Shown here one piece after another: positions 22,422 through 33,800 of a stretch of DNA of 64,000 bases. Below the pieces are notes generated by a model that searched no databases, was not told where the DNA came from, and saw only the letters and a list, made by a program, of their open reading frames with translations. Position 1 is the stretch's first letter. Every line of letters begins with the position of its first letter. Where the stretch lies: assembly GCA_948567375.1 (NCBI GenBank), contig OX419755.1:65972944-66036943 (forward strand), read 5' to 3'. A program made the translations under genes and the position numbers. Source of the DNA: Lunularia cruciata (lineage: Eukaryota; Streptophyta; Marchantiopsida; Lunulariales; Lunulariaceae).

Positions 22422-24210
22422 GTGGTTGAGAGCAAGTATGAGAAAGGAGAGTGCTCAAACTCCAAGGGTCTTAATTTGGAGCTTTTAGCACAAGAGAAAA
22501 AGAGAGCTCATTTTGCAGAGGATGTGCACTCTTTCAAGGATTTTCTCCTAGCCAAGATACTCCTTTGCCTACTAGGAGCACTAGCACAAGCACTTCAATG
22601 CCATCAACAACAAAGACTCCAAGGAAAAAGTTGGGGATGCAAGACTTCTTGATTCCAAAGCAACAATAGAACTACAATGCCTTGGAGGATGTTGGTAGTC
22701 ACAAGGCTAACATCACAATGGGCCAATTGATTGCTTTGAACCCTACCTTGAGAAAGGAGCTTAGAGGTGGTTTGAGTTCTACAAGGAGCAAGAGGAAGAA
22801 GAAGGCAAAAGCTCCAATATCAATGGGGTGGTGGATGCCAAGCCAACACTATGGGAGGCTTGTGAATATGCTTTCAAGATTGATGTGAGAGTGAATGGTC
22901 ACAACATCAAGGATGCATTGGTTGCTAGAGGATCAACAATGAATGCCATCTCAGAAAAGTTGATGAAGAAGTTTGGTATGATACCCTCAAGACCTTCAAT
23001 ATTTGTGGTGAGCATGGCAAACAAGCAACAAGTTCAACCGGTAGGGTGATGGATAAGGCGGTAGTTTTAGTTATGGGAGTTCAAAATCTCATGACTTTCC
23101 AAGTCTTGAAGGATTCAAGCAATGACTTACTTCTTGGGAGGCCATGGTTGAGAGCAACATGCATAACTAATTAATGATACAAAGGGTACTTGAGGATTGG
23201 GCCATCAAACCATAGAGTCACAATTTTTGCAATTAACACCACCAACACTTCACATTCAAATGCACCATCTTTTGATTATTTGAAATCAGATTCAAAAGAA
23301 GGAGCTTTAGATGTGGACACAAGCATAGAGGAGGAGACTTCCATGGAGGAGGACAAATCTGAATCTGATTTAGATGTGTTTCCTTTGTGTGCTATGGATT
23401 TTGCACCTAATCCAGAGGTTTTGAAAGACCCAAATAAATCACCATTGGCACTTGAGGAGATAAAGAGGAGGTTATCTACCCTCAAGTATGGCCTAAATGT
23501 TACCAAGGAAGAGAAGGTAAGATTTGAGGAGATTTTCCGCAAGTTCATCCATATGTTTGCTTTTAGTTACAAGGATTTGAAGGAAGTCACTTTGGAGGAG
23601 CACAAGAAGAGGTGGAGTCACATACAAGACCAATCCGTCAAAGATAACATTGCATTAGCCCACCAATATCTTTGGTTGTGAAGGAGGAGATGGATAAGCT
23701 CAAGGAGGCCAGATTTATCTTTGAGGTGGAGATTCAAAATAGGTGTCTCCAATTGTGAAGTTAAATAATAGCAAGCTTTGGGTTTGTGTGGATTACAAGA
23801 AGCACAATGTTGTTACCAAGAAGAACTACTACCCATTTCTATTCATTGATGAGATATTGGAGGAGGTTGCAGGTCATGAAAGGTATAGTTTTGGAGATGG
23901 TTATAGAGAGTATAACCAAATCAAGATTGCACCAGAGCATCAACAACTCACCACATCTTGGGGAACTTATGCTTTCAAGGTCATGCCTTTTGGGCTTTGC
24001 AATGCTCCAGCCATATTCCAATGGTTCATAAACAAGGTATTTGAACCTTTCATTGGGAAATTTTTGAGAGACTTCATTGATGAATTTTGTGTTTATGGGA
24101 GCAAGGAGGAGCACTTTGAGCACCTAATCAAGGTCTTGCAATGCTTGGATGAGGCAGATGCATCACTCAACCCAAAGAAGTGCATTTTTGGATGTGAAGA
24201 AGGTCTTTGG
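22422..24210 (+). pseudogene. G1a protease and RT
   Basis: The protease region reads DVRVNGHNIKDALVARGSTMNAIS; the other copies have VDGGS, so the catalytic Asp is Ala here. TGA directly follows QQVQPVG because of a one-base loss shared with G1c and G1d. The RT frame is fairly long (23743-24237): KLWVCVDYKK, FGDGY, KVMPFGLCNAPAIFQ and FIDEFCVYG, where the second catalytic Asp of FIDD is Glu. It diverges from the family just after EEGL at about 24209, marking the truncation. Confidence 0.75.
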
Positions 24211-25322
24211 ATGTTTAATCTAGAAGTAATTGGTTAATGCTTCCACCATGGAGTTCAAAAACATGAGTCCCCCAATCACTACCCATTTCTAGAGGACATC
24301 CATAATGTGAAATGATGTTTTGAAAGAAAATTTCTATGACTGTTCCGCATTATACTCCGTGTTGCTTCTGCTTCCACCATCTTGGTAGCATAGTCAGTGC
24401 ACACCAAGATGTATCTCTTCCTTGTGACTTGGGCCACTAGTTGAATTGTACCCACAAAATCAATACCCTATTTCTCAAATAGAGCCAATGGCAAAATTGG
24501 TCTCAAAGGCCACTGGGAAGTAGCTATCAGCTTTCCTGTACTTTGACAAGCATCACAACTTTGGATATGGGCGTGAGTGTCTTTATACATCATAAGCCAC
24601 CAATACCCTGCTGAAAGGATCTTCGTTATAGTATTCTTTAAGGCATAGTGTCCACTTGATGCTTCAAAGTGTAAGGACTCAATGACTCCTCCAACTTTGT
24701 ATGCCTCCAAGCATCTCCAAAGTACTTCATCTTTGCCCATCTTAAATAAAGTGTTGTGTTTTAGCTAGTATGGTCCCATCTTCATAAGGAATACTGCACT
24801 CTGCTATTGGTCCAGCCCCTTAGGACAATGACAAGTATGCAGATAGTGGTATTCTGTTGCATACCTTGTACTTTGCATAACCATTAAATGATATAACTCT
24901 TCATGAAGAAACCAATCATCAACTTCCAAGATTGGGTCTTGAGTTTCCAACCTGGATAGGAAGTCCGCATTCAAATGCAAAGCTCCCTTCCTTACTTGTA
25001 CAATATATGTGAATTCTTGTAACAACAAGATCCATCTTGCAATTCACTTAGACAAATCTGCCTTCTTGACCAAATGTTGTAGCGTGTAATGGTCAAGATA
25101 GAAGACAAACTTGTATCCCAACAGGTAGTGGTGAAACTTCTTGTAGGCATAAACCATAGTGCTTTTCTTTGAGTTGTCAAATAATTTTTTCTAAAATTGA
25201 CAATTGTTGGCTGGCATAATAAATTGGGTAGTCCTTCTTCTTCTTGTCCTTTTGACTTAAGATGACTCTGATTGCCTTGGATGAACTGTCCACATGCACA
25301 TGAAAAGGGACATCCCAATTTG
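24211..25322 (-). mobile_element. fragment G3: RNase H and integrase of a third Ty3/gypsy family
   Basis: Minus-strand pieces. RNase H: HVHVDSSSKAIRVILSQKDK, then YIVQVRKGALHLNADFLSRL. Integrase zinc domain: HFEASSGHYALKNTITKILS and CDACQSTGK (H-H-C-C). The start of the integrase core is GIDFVGTIQLVAQ, YILVCTDYATKMVEAEA. The sequence differs clearly from G1 (WGIDFVGPLNRTP) and from the chromoviruses. No LTR is attached and both ends are abrupt. The right border at 25322/25323 shares GGACAAGACC with the neighbouring chromovirus, consistent with a microhomology join. Confidence 0.75.
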
Positions 25323-26200
25323 GGGACAAGACCTTGGATGCAATCCAGCGCCATTACTATTGGCCTAAGATGAGCAACGACGTGATGGACTACATGCGTA
25401 GTTGCCTACTTTGTTAGCAGAACAAAGCTTCTAATCAAGCTCTTGCATGGCTCCTTCAACCTCTCCCCACGCCAATGTTACGAACAAGTGAGTATGGATC
25501 TCGTTTGTGAATTACCCAAGACCACCTTAGGGTTTCTCCATTGTGGTCTTTGTGGACTGGCTCAGCAAAATGATTCATGTATGCCGTACCACCAAGGATG
25601 TGACCACTCCATAACTAGCTCAATTATACTTAGATGCAGTCTTCTCTCACCATGGCTTGTCTAGAGTACTTATCACGAAAAGAGGCACTCAATTCACCAG
25701 TTTGTTTTAGCAAACACTCTTTGGTTTCTTCAAAACCAAGTCGGCCATGTCCATAGCTTACCACCCACAAATAGATAGCCAAATAGAGTGGGCTAATCGC
25801 ACAATTGAAGACATGTTACGCGGCTTCACCTTAAAAGAGCAAGAGAGGTGGGACACCCTACTCCCATTGGTGGAATTTCTTACAACAATTCAGTGAATGC
25901 ATCCACCCAAGTCACTCCGTTCTTCCTCATGTATGGTGAGCATCCCTTCACACCTTCTAGCTTGATGAAGATCCATCTAGTGGCTACCAAGGTCAATGCA
26001 GTCAACACGTTTGTTTCTAGAATCCAACAAGGTGTTGAGAGTGCCAAGCACAGATTACATATTGCACAAAATTGACAGAAGCAATATGCTGATGTGCACT
26101 GTAAGCACATGGAGCTCAATGTTGGGGATCAAGTGTGGCTTTCCACAACCAACCTTACATTAGTTGGATCTCGTAAGCTCAAACCTTATTTTATTGGGCT
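25323..26200 (+). mobile_element. chromovirus C1 integrase fragment, left inverted arm
   Basis: Integrase of the same chromovirus as 32885-33768 but on the opposite strand. Markers are KTLDAIQRHYYWPKMSND, the CLLCQQNKASNQA zinc end, and the stretch ending STQVTPFFLMYGEHPFTPSS followed by KHRLHIAQN and TGA. The right arm has the same TGA after KHRLHIAQN and the same junction to a G1 LTR, so both arms descend from one interrupted locus. The DDE core is frameshifted. Confidence 0.85.
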
Positions 26201-26581
26201 TGTGAGCCAGCCTGTCTCTCACTCAAGATGAACCTCTGATGGCTATTATGGTAGCGCACCATGGACTAAGAAGGCAAGGAACCCCAACTCCATCATACTC
26301 CTCCAAGGCTAACACTCCAAGACTCAAGACATTGCTCACTAGAGAACTCAATGAGAGAGAGATAGTTACAAATGAAAGGATGATGAGTACCACCTCACCC
26401 CTTGTTTATATACTTGTGAAATAGTTACGTACCAAAGTTACTAATTACTAGAGTAACTCAAGTTACTAGACTAAAAGTCAAGTAAAGTCAAAAAGTAAAA
26501 AGGAATATCCATTCACATGGGCATATTCCCCTAAGCATGTGATCTTATCTTGACTCAACCACTAAGTCAAGGATTCCTTCA
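26201..26581 (-). repeat. partial G1 LTR in inverted orientation
   Basis: Starts TGTGAGCCAGCCTGTCTC, the reverse of the G1 LTR 3' end, and runs to GGATTCCTTCA, where G1b leader sequence begins. It is therefore in the wrong orientation for the G1b element it abuts. It corresponds to 32505-32884 of the right LTR. Confidence 0.88.
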
Positions 26582-26664
26582 ATTCTGTAGAGTGGAGATC
26601 TCATGCATGAGGAGTTTGAGAGGAAAAAGAAGCATGTTTGAGTGTTTAGATTCATCTTTGGAAC

Positions 26665-27130
26665 ATGCAGGGTCATCAAGAGTGGAAATTGAAACTATGC
26701 AAAGTTCCCCAAGGGTTTGGGGTGATTGTAGGGGTGAATTTGAGGAAAAGAGAGTTTACAATAGAATTTGAAGAGAGTGTTGAGAGGATCCAAAAACCTA
26801 CACCTCTTGGAAGGAAGAGTGAGTCTAAGTGCTTTCTATGTAGAGAGAAGGGACATAAGGCAAGTTCATGTCCATTGACCTTTGAGAGCAAGGGAAAGGA
26901 GAGGCTTACTTGACTTTGGTTTGCATGTTGGACCTTCTTCACCAAGATTAGGAGGGAGAAGATCTAAGATCAAGGAGTTGTGTGAGGTTTGTGGAGTTGA
27001 AGGACTTCCAAAAGGACATGAGTGTAGTAGAGTAAAAGCACTTTTAGAGACTTTGGTGAAGGATCTCGGAGAGAGTCTTAGTACAACTACAGAAATACTA
27101 CCACCTTCATTAGCTAGTTCTCAAGATTAG
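26665..27130 (+). pseudogene. G1b leader frames with CCHC knuckle and second Cys/His motif
   Basis: An 82-codon frame from ATG 26665 reads QEWKLKLCKVPQGFGVIVGV, then KREFTIEFEESVERI, and ends in the knuckle CFLCREKGHKASSC (26830-26871; C-X2-C-X4-H-X4-C) and a TGA. In a second frame CEVCGVEGLPKGHEC (26981-27025) follows, with KALLETLVKDLG. The PQGFGV...F-EF then knuckle layout recalls the end of plant LINE ORF1 proteins (DUF4283-type region plus knuckle); this likeness is from memory. Conserved start and knuckle in G1a and G1b suggest the frame once mattered. Confidence 0.6.
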
Positions 27131-27360
27131 TGATGAAGATAATCTTTCAACTTATGGATTAACTATCCATGAGAGTTAGATTAATATGCACTCTAGGATT
27201 TTATGTTGCTATAGAAATCTTGGAGCAACCTGAGCCTTTTGTGTTCCCTAGGGTGGATTACTCTCAAATGGTGTTAGTCATGTACATACTCTCTATTAGT
27301 TATAGAGTGAGAGAAAAGAAACGAAAAATTTGAGAGAAAGAAAGATAGTGAGAGGTTAAG

Positions 27361-28356
27361 ATGGGGAAACTTCTAGTTTTCTTTGGCAAGGATGGAGAAG
27401 ATGTGGAGGCCTTTGTGAGAGACTTCAAGAGAGCTTGTATAGGAAACAATGAGAGGAGGAAGAATGAGTGGGCATCATTATTACCAGATTTCTTTGAGGA
27501 TGCAACACTTACATAGTATGAGTCAGAATACCCAAAGAGAGAGAGTAGAGATGGAGAAGAAGAGTCTTGGGAGAGTTTGACTTCAGCACTCATTGAGAAC
27601 TTTCGCCCAAATGAGAGTTATGAGGGATTGATGAGTGAGGTTACCTTTCTCAAACAAGGAGATGGAGAGAAAGTGAGAGTCTATGTGGAAAGAGTGGAAA
27701 AGTTAGAGTCTAGATTTCGCATAGTGTTGAGGAAGGGTGGGGATGATTTGGAGACTACAATGATTGGCATAGGGGCCATGCTCACCAAGAATTTTGTGGG
27801 AGGGTTGAGACCACAAATTAGAAGGAAGGTGAGATATGAGAAACCTTCTTCCAAGGTTGAAGCTATCAAGATCGCAATTTGTATGGAGGAGATTTTGGAA
27901 GGGGATGAGAGTGATTTGGTGGTGAAGGAGGTTGTGAATCCTCCTCAAGGCTACAAGTATGGTGGAATGTCTGATACTTTGGTGGAAAGGGTTGCACCAC
28001 AAAAAGTTGTTGCTCCAATTCTTGCACCTCCACCAAAGGATCCACTTCAAACTATCACAGAACAACTTGCGGATCTCAAGATCAATGTGGTGCAATTATG
28101 GGAGAAGAGAGAGGTGGATCAGAATGTAGGGAGAGGGCCTAGGAGTTATAGAAATTATCCATATAGAAGAGGCCTACCAGCCAACAATTTCAATGATAGA
28201 AATTGTTTTGGTTGTGGAGGAAGAGGCCATATCCAAAGGAATTGCCCAAATTCCACTTACCATGGAAGAAGGGGTTATGAGGGAGCCGATAGAGGGGAAG
28301 AGGTAGGTAGTGAAACCCAAGTGGCTACTAATCCAAACAAAGGTAAGCATCCATAG
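27361..28356 (+). pseudogene. G1b gag
   Basis: ATG at 27361 opens a 331-codon frame broken only by TAG at 27514-27516, where G1a has TGG (Trp). Blocks are GKDGEDVEAFVRDFKRACIG, NEWASLLPDFFED, VTFLKQGDGEKVRVYVERVE, KNFVGGLRPQIRRKVRYEK and PPKDPLQTITEQLADLKINV. The nucleocapsid knuckle CFGCGGRGHIQRNC spans 28204-28245. It encodes the capsid/nucleocapsid precursor that would package element RNA in the cytoplasm. Confidence 0.85.
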
Positions 28357-29104
28357 ATGTGGTTGAGAGCAAGTATGAGAAAGGAGAGTGCTCAAACTCC
28401 AAGGGTCTTGATTTGGAGCTTTTGGCACAAGAGAAGAAGAGAGCTCATTTTGCAAAGGATGTTCACTCTTCCCAAGACTCCAAGCAAAGATACTCCTACG
28501 TCTACTAGGAGCACTCGCAACTCAGCACCATCAACAACAAAGACTCCAAGGAAGAAGTTGGGGATGGATGACTTCTTGATCTCAAAGCAACAATGGAACT
28601 ACAATGTGTTGGAGGATGTTGGTAGTCACAAGGTTAACATCACATTGGGCCGATTGATTGCTTTGAACCCTACCTTGAGAAAGGAGCTTAGAGGTTGTTT
28701 GAGTTCTACAAGGAGCAAGAGGAAGAAGAAGGCAAAAGCTCCAGTATCAATGGGGGAGGTGGATGCCAAGCCAGCACCATGGGAGGCTTGTGAATATGCC
28801 TCCAAGATTGATGTGAGAGTGAATGGTCACAACATCAAGGATGCATTGGTTGATGGAGGATCAACAGTAAATGCCATGTGAAAGGTTGATGAAGAAGTTG
28901 GGTATGATACCCTCAAGACCTTCAACATTTGTGGTGAGCATGGCAAACAAGCAACAAGTTCGACCAGTAGGGTTGATGGATAAAGTGGTAGTTTTAGTTA
29001 TGGGAGTTCAAAATCTCATGACTTTCCAAGTCTTGAAGGATTCAAGCTATGAATTACTTCTTTGGAGGCCATGGTTGAGAGCAGCACACACAACTGATCG
29101 ATGA
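28357..29104 (+). pseudogene. G1b protease region
   Basis: Blocks are GMDDFLISKQQWNYNVLEDV, LIALNPTLRKELRGCLSS, then the retropepsin-like DVRVNGHNIKDALVDGGST with catalytic Asp at 28852-28854. TGA at about 28879 and a frame change follow; MANKQQVRPVGLMDKVVV then continues without the stop found in the other three copies, and LLWRPWLRAA marks the flap-distal end of the domain. The protease would cleave Gag-Pol. Confidence 0.75.
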
Positions 29105-29239
29105 CACAAAGGGTACTTGAGGATTGGGCCATCAAACCATAGAGTCATAGTTCTTGTGACTAACACCACCAATACTTCACATTGAGATACACCATCTTCT
29201 GATTATTGGGAATCAGATTCTGAAGAAGGAGCTTCAGGT

Positions 29240-30418
29240 GTGGACACAAGCATGGAAGAGGAGACATCCACGAAGGAGGATGAATCTGAATCTGATTTAG
29301 ATATATATCCTTTGTGTGTTATGGATTTTGCACCTAAGCTAGAGGTTTTGAAGGACCCAGATAAATCACCATTGACACTTAAGGAGGTAGAGAGAAGGTT
29401 AGCTACCCTCAAGTATGGCCCAAATGGTACCAAGGAGGAGAAGGTGAGATTTGAGGAGATTTTCCGTAAGTTCATCCATGTGTTTGCTTTCAGTTACAAG
29501 GATTTGAAGGAAGTCACCTTGGAGGAGCACAAGATAGAGGTGGAGTCACATGCAAGACCAATCCGTCAAAAGCAACGTTGCATTAGCCCACCAATATCTT
29601 TGGTTGTGAAGGAGGAGATTGATAAGCTCAAGGAGACTAGATTTATCTTTGAGGTAGAGAATTCAGAATGGGTATCTCCAATTGTCATTGTGAAGAAAAA
29701 GAATGGTAAGCTTTGGGTATGTGTGGATTACAAGAAGCTCAATGTTGTTACCAAGAAAGACTACTACCCATTGCCATTCATTGATGAGATCTTGGAGGAG
29801 GTTGTAGGTCATGAGAGGTACAGTTTTGGAGATGGTTATAGTGGATATAACCAAATCAAGATTGCACTAGAGCATCAACAACTCACCACATTCACCACAC
29901 CTTGGGGAACTTATGCTTTCAAGGTCATGCCTTTTGGGCTTTGTAATGCTCCAGCCACATTCCAACGGTTCATGAACAAGGTATTTGAACCTTTCATTGG
30001 GAAATTTGTGAGAGATTTCATTGATGACTCTTATGTCTATGGAGCAAAGAGGAACACTTTGAGCACCTAATCAAGGTCTTGCTCAACCCAGAGAAGTGCA
30101 TTTTTGGATGTGAAGAAGGTCTACTTTGTAGGCACATCATCTCCAAGGATGGAATAGCATTTGATCCTGAGAAGGTAAGGAAAATCTCAGACCTTCCATT
30201 CCCTTCAAGCTTGAAAAAGTTATGCTAATTCTTGGGGATGGTTGGATACTATAGGAGGTTCATCTTCTCATTTTCCAACAAGGCTTATGCATTGACCATC
30301 TACATGAAGAAGGGTGTAGATTACATGGTGATTTTGGAGGACAAGGAGGCTCTCAAAGCTTTTGAGGAGCTTAAGCAATCCCTTGTTGTAGCTCCAATTC
30401 TTGCTAAACCTGATTGAA
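29240..30418 (+). pseudogene. G1b reverse transcriptase
   Basis: A 276-codon open frame (29240-30070). An acidic linker comes first, then FIFEVENSEWVSPIVIVKKK, KLWVCVDYKKLNVVTKKDYY, FGDGYSGYNQIKIA, AFKVMPFGLCNAPATFQRFM and the catalytic FIDDSYVYG. The frame breaks at about 30050; the connection piece (CIFGCEEG, GMVGYYRRFIFSFSNKAYAL) follows in other frames to a stop at 30416. This is the longest open RT in the gypsy set. Confidence 0.85.
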
Positions 30419-31047
30419 GTAAGCCTTTCATCCTCTACACAAATGCTTCTAATGTAACTATAGGATGCACTCTTAGTCAATTAGACCAAGATGTGCATGA
30501 TCATCCAATAGCTTATGCTAGTAGGCAGATGGTTTCAGTAGAGAAGAACTACTCTATCACAAAGAGAGAAGGGTTGGCAGTGATCTTTGGTCTCAAGAAG
30601 TTTAGACACTACTTGATTGGAGGGAAAGCCACCATTGTCACAGATCACAAGGCTTTGAAGTACATCTTCAACAAGCCTAATGTTGAAGGGAGACTAGCAA
30701 GGTGGATGATACTCTTGTCTAAATATGACTACACCATTGAAGATAGGCTAGGAAAGAAACATGCAAATGCTAATTTGTTATCTAGAGCCTATGATCATGA
30801 TGGAGATGAGCCAATAGATGATTCCTTCTCGGATGAGGAGCTCATGCCAATCTCAGTCACTCAAGAGGTTCCAATGGAGTACAAGGAGATTGTGGATTTT
30901 GTGACAAGAGGTAACTATCCAAAAGGGATGCATGCTAGGGAGAGGAAGGCCCTTGCAGCAAGATCTAGACCTTACACAATGGTGGAGGATATTCTTCTTC
31001 ACCAAGGAGCAGATGGTCTACGTCAAAGAGCAATGGGTAAGGAATAG
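30419..31047 (+). pseudogene. G1b RNase H
   Basis: DHPIAYASRQMVSVEKNYSI, the catalytic Glu context KREGLAVIFGLKKFRHYLIG, VTDHKALKYIFNKPN with its Asp, and the end KKHANANLLSRA are all in one frame (30493-31047). The first Asp strand (LYTNASNVTIGC) lies just upstream, where the expected Asp is Asn. The frame closes with TAG at 31045-31047. Confidence 0.8.
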
Positions 31048-32144
31048 TCTATCCTACTCATAAAGGAGTTTCATGAAGGTTTAGTATGTAGAGGACACTT
31101 TGCAAGAAAGGTGACTACTTTCAAGATTCTAGATGCAGGTTACCATTGGAGAGGGATTTTCAAAGATTGTCTTGATTATTGCAAAAATTATCATGTTTGT
31201 CAAGCTTTTGCTAGAAAATCTACTTCCACTCCACCACTTAGATCAATTCCATTGCTAGGACCTTTTGAGAAGTGGGGAATTGATTTTGTAGGTCCTCTCA
31301 ATAGAACCCCAAGGAACAATCGGTACATTGCGATAGTTACTGATTACCTTACCAAGTGGGTTGAGGCTAGAGCATTGAGGGACAAGAATGAAGATGAAGT
31401 TGGTAGATTTTTTTATGAATGCATTATCACTAGATTTGGATTCCCTTTGGAGTTGGTTTCCGGTAGAGGAGGAGAGTTTACAAGAAGCATTACTACAGCC
31501 ATGCTACAACATTTCTCTATCACACATAGAGTAACTACATCCTATAAGCCAAATTCCAATGGCTTGGCAGAGTGAACCAATCAGACCTTGTGCATGATGT
31601 TGGCCAAAGATGCAAAAATGGAGAGGGCTAAACATCATTGGGACAAGAGGATTCATGCACTTTTGTGGGAGTATAGGACAACCATGAAGACTTCCACCGG
31701 ATATTCTCCATTTCAATTGGTGTATGGTATTGATTCTACCTTACCTATTCACTTTGATCTTCCTACCTTCCAAAGCATTCATAGGAGATTGAAGAAAGTA
31801 CAAGGAGGTGATGCAGAGAAGTCAAGGAAGGAACAACTCATGGAGTTGGAAGAGGCAAGAGCAGTTGCTATGGTTTGAGTGGAGCAAGCCCAAAGGAAAA
31901 AAAAGGAGAGATATGACAAGAGGCAAGGCAAGAAGAAGGTGGAGCCTTTCAAAGAAGGTGATTGGGTAATGTTGTTTGATTCCATTTGATTCAAGAGAGT
32001 GCAAAAGAAGTTTTTGCCTAAGTATTTTGGACCTTTCATAGTGGAGAAGGTGTGGGGCAATTACACCTATGATCTCAAGGACTTAAGAGGAAGACACTTT
32101 GATAGGATTAACCATGATAAGTTGAAGATGTACCATAGAAGGTA
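31048..32144 (+). pseudogene. G1b integrase
   Basis: The zinc domain shows HEGLVCRGHFARK and CKNYHVCQAF (H-H-C-C). Core: first Asp in WGIDFVGPLNRT, second position LVSGRGGEF where Asp is Gly, Glu in SNGLAE followed directly by TGA. The remaining frames carry MCMMLAKDAK, TTMKTSTGYSPFQLVYG and the C-terminal GPFIVEKVWGNYTYDLK to the TAG at 32142. Loss of the second Asp and the stop after Glu make it inactive. No chromodomain. Confidence 0.83.
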
Positions 32145-32193
32145 GAGAGACCTTCACTTTGAAGACAAAGTGAAAACTTAGTCCAGGGGTAAA

Positions 32194-32884
32194 TGTAACA
32201 CCCATATGTGCATGTGTGTGGTATTGTGATATTTAGCTTGGTATTACAAGTACTTGAGAGATATTATTTATATAGAGATAAAGGATGGTTCTACATTAGT
32301 CATGATTAGCTAAAGTTAGTCATAGCTAAGATAGAGGGGACCTTACTTTAGAGGAAGTGGAAAAGATGAGCACCACTATTTTGGATTCTAGTGTGTTGAC
32401 TTGGTATTATTCCTAGGTGTTTGGCTTTGAGGAAAGAATTGAGAACTCTTGGGCCCGCAAGCCCGTTTTTTTGGGATTCTTCTATAGTCCAAGGATAGCC
32501 CATGTGAAGGAATCCTTGACTTAGTGTTGAGTCAAGATAAGATCACATGCTTAGGGGAATATGCCCATGTGAATGGATATTCCTTTCTACTTTTTGACTT
32601 TACTTGACTTTTAGTCTAGTAACTTGAGTTACTCTAGTAATTAGTAACTTTGGTATGTAACTATTTCACAAGTATATAAACAAGGGGTGAGGTGGTACTC
32701 ATCATCCTTTCATTTGCAACTATCTCTCTCTCATTGAGTTCTCTAGTGAGCAATGTCTTGAGTCTTGGAGTGTTAGCCTTGGAAGAGTATGATGGAGTTG
32801 GGGTTCCTTGCCTTCTTAGTCCATGGTGTGCTACCATAATAGCCATTAGAGGTTCATCTTGAGTGAGAGACAGGCCGGCTCACA
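32194..32884 (+). repeat. G1b 3' LTR
   Basis: 691 bases, TGTAACACCCATATG to GGCCGGCTCACA, preceded by the purine-rich AGTCCAGGGGTAAA. TATA box TATATAAA at 32673-32680. Its right border abuts chromovirus C1 at GGCCCAAT. Confidence 0.93.
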
Positions 32885-33800
32885 GGCCCAATAAAACAAG
32901 GTCTGAGCTTACGAGGTCCAACTAATGTAAGGTTGGTTGTCAAAAGCCACACTTGATCCCCAACATTGAGCTCCATGTGCTTATAGTGTGCATCAGCATA
33001 TTGCTTCTATCAATTTTGTGCAATATGTAATCTGTGCTTGGCGCTCTTCACACCTTGTTGGATTCTAGAAACAAACGTGTTGATTGCATTGACCTTGGTA
33101 GCCACTAGACGGATCTTCATCAAGCTAGAAGGTGTGAAGGGATGCTCACCATACATAAGGAAGAACGGAGTGACTAAGGTGGATGCATTCATTGAATTGT
33201 TGTAAGAAATTCCACCAACGGGAGTAAGATGTCTCACCTCTCTTGCTCTTCTAAGGTGAAGCTACATAACATGTCTTCAATCATGTGATTAGCCCGCTCT
33301 ATTTGGCCATTTTTTTGTGGGTGGTAAGCTGTGGACATGACCAACTTGGTTTTGAAGAAACCAAAGAGTGTTTGCCAAAATAAATTGGTGAATTGAGTGC
33401 CTCTATCAGTGATAAGTACTTTAGACAAGCCATGGTGAGAGAAGACTGCATCTAAGTATAATTGAGCTAGTTGTGGAGGGGTCACATCCTTGGTGGTACG
33501 GCGTACATGAATCATTTTGCTGAGCCAGTCCACAAAGACCACGATGGAGTCAAACCTTGAGGTGGTCTTGGGTAATTCACAGACGAGATCCATACTCAAT
33601 TGTTCCCAATGTTGGGTAGGCGTGGAGAGAGGTTGAAGGAGCCATGCAGGAGCTTGATTAGAAGCTTTGTTCTATTGAAAAAGTAGGCAGTTGTGCACGT
33701 AGTCCATCACGTCATTGCTCATCTTAGGCCAATAGTAATGGCACTGGATTGCATCCAAGGTCTTGTCCACTCCGACATGACCTACAATGGCCAAATCATG
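32885..33800 (-). pseudogene. C1 integrase
   Basis: The core is open in one frame (33599-33234) with all three acidic positions: MDLVCELPKTT, ITDRGTQFTNLFW and HPQKNGQIERANHMI. The zinc domain (HVGVDKTLDAIQ, HYYWPKMSND) lies upstream in broken frames. The segment STLVTPFFLMYGEHPF follows in another frame to a TGA at about 33010, then WLLTTNLTLVGPRKLRP runs up to the insertion border. The DDE triad is intact though the gene is not. Confidence 0.82.

Larger units (their letters stand above)
19185..24210 (+). mobile_element. Ty3/gypsy family G1, copy G1a (3' truncated)
   Basis: 5' LTR, primer site, leader frames with zinc knuckles, gag, protease and RT in order; it stops just after the RT motif region where G3 begins. 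It inserted in coiled-coil copy A: copy B continues past the same point without interruption. Its 3' half, including RNase H, integrase and 3' LTR, is absent here. The primer site and integrase style (seen in the other copies) place G1 with non-chromoviral Ty3 elements of the Tat/Athila side; the exact clade is inference. Confidence 0.85.
26582..32884 (+). mobile_element. Ty3/gypsy family G1, copy G1b (best preserved copy)
   Basis: Leader zinc frames, gag, protease, RT, RNase H, integrase, polypurine tract and 3' LTR, all on the plus strand. The first ~780 bases of leader and a correctly oriented 5' LTR are missing; an inverted LTR piece takes their place. It lacks a chromodomain: the integrase ends GPFIVEKVWGNYTYDLKDLRG...INHDKLKMYHRR. 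It is inserted in chromovirus C1 after ATTGGGCC, a site that is uninterrupted in C2. Confidence 0.88.

Noticed and set aside
25323-26200. A separate, independent chromovirus insertion
   Set aside because: Same junction to a G1 LTR and same stop codon as 32885-33768; it is an inverted duplicate, not a new insertion.
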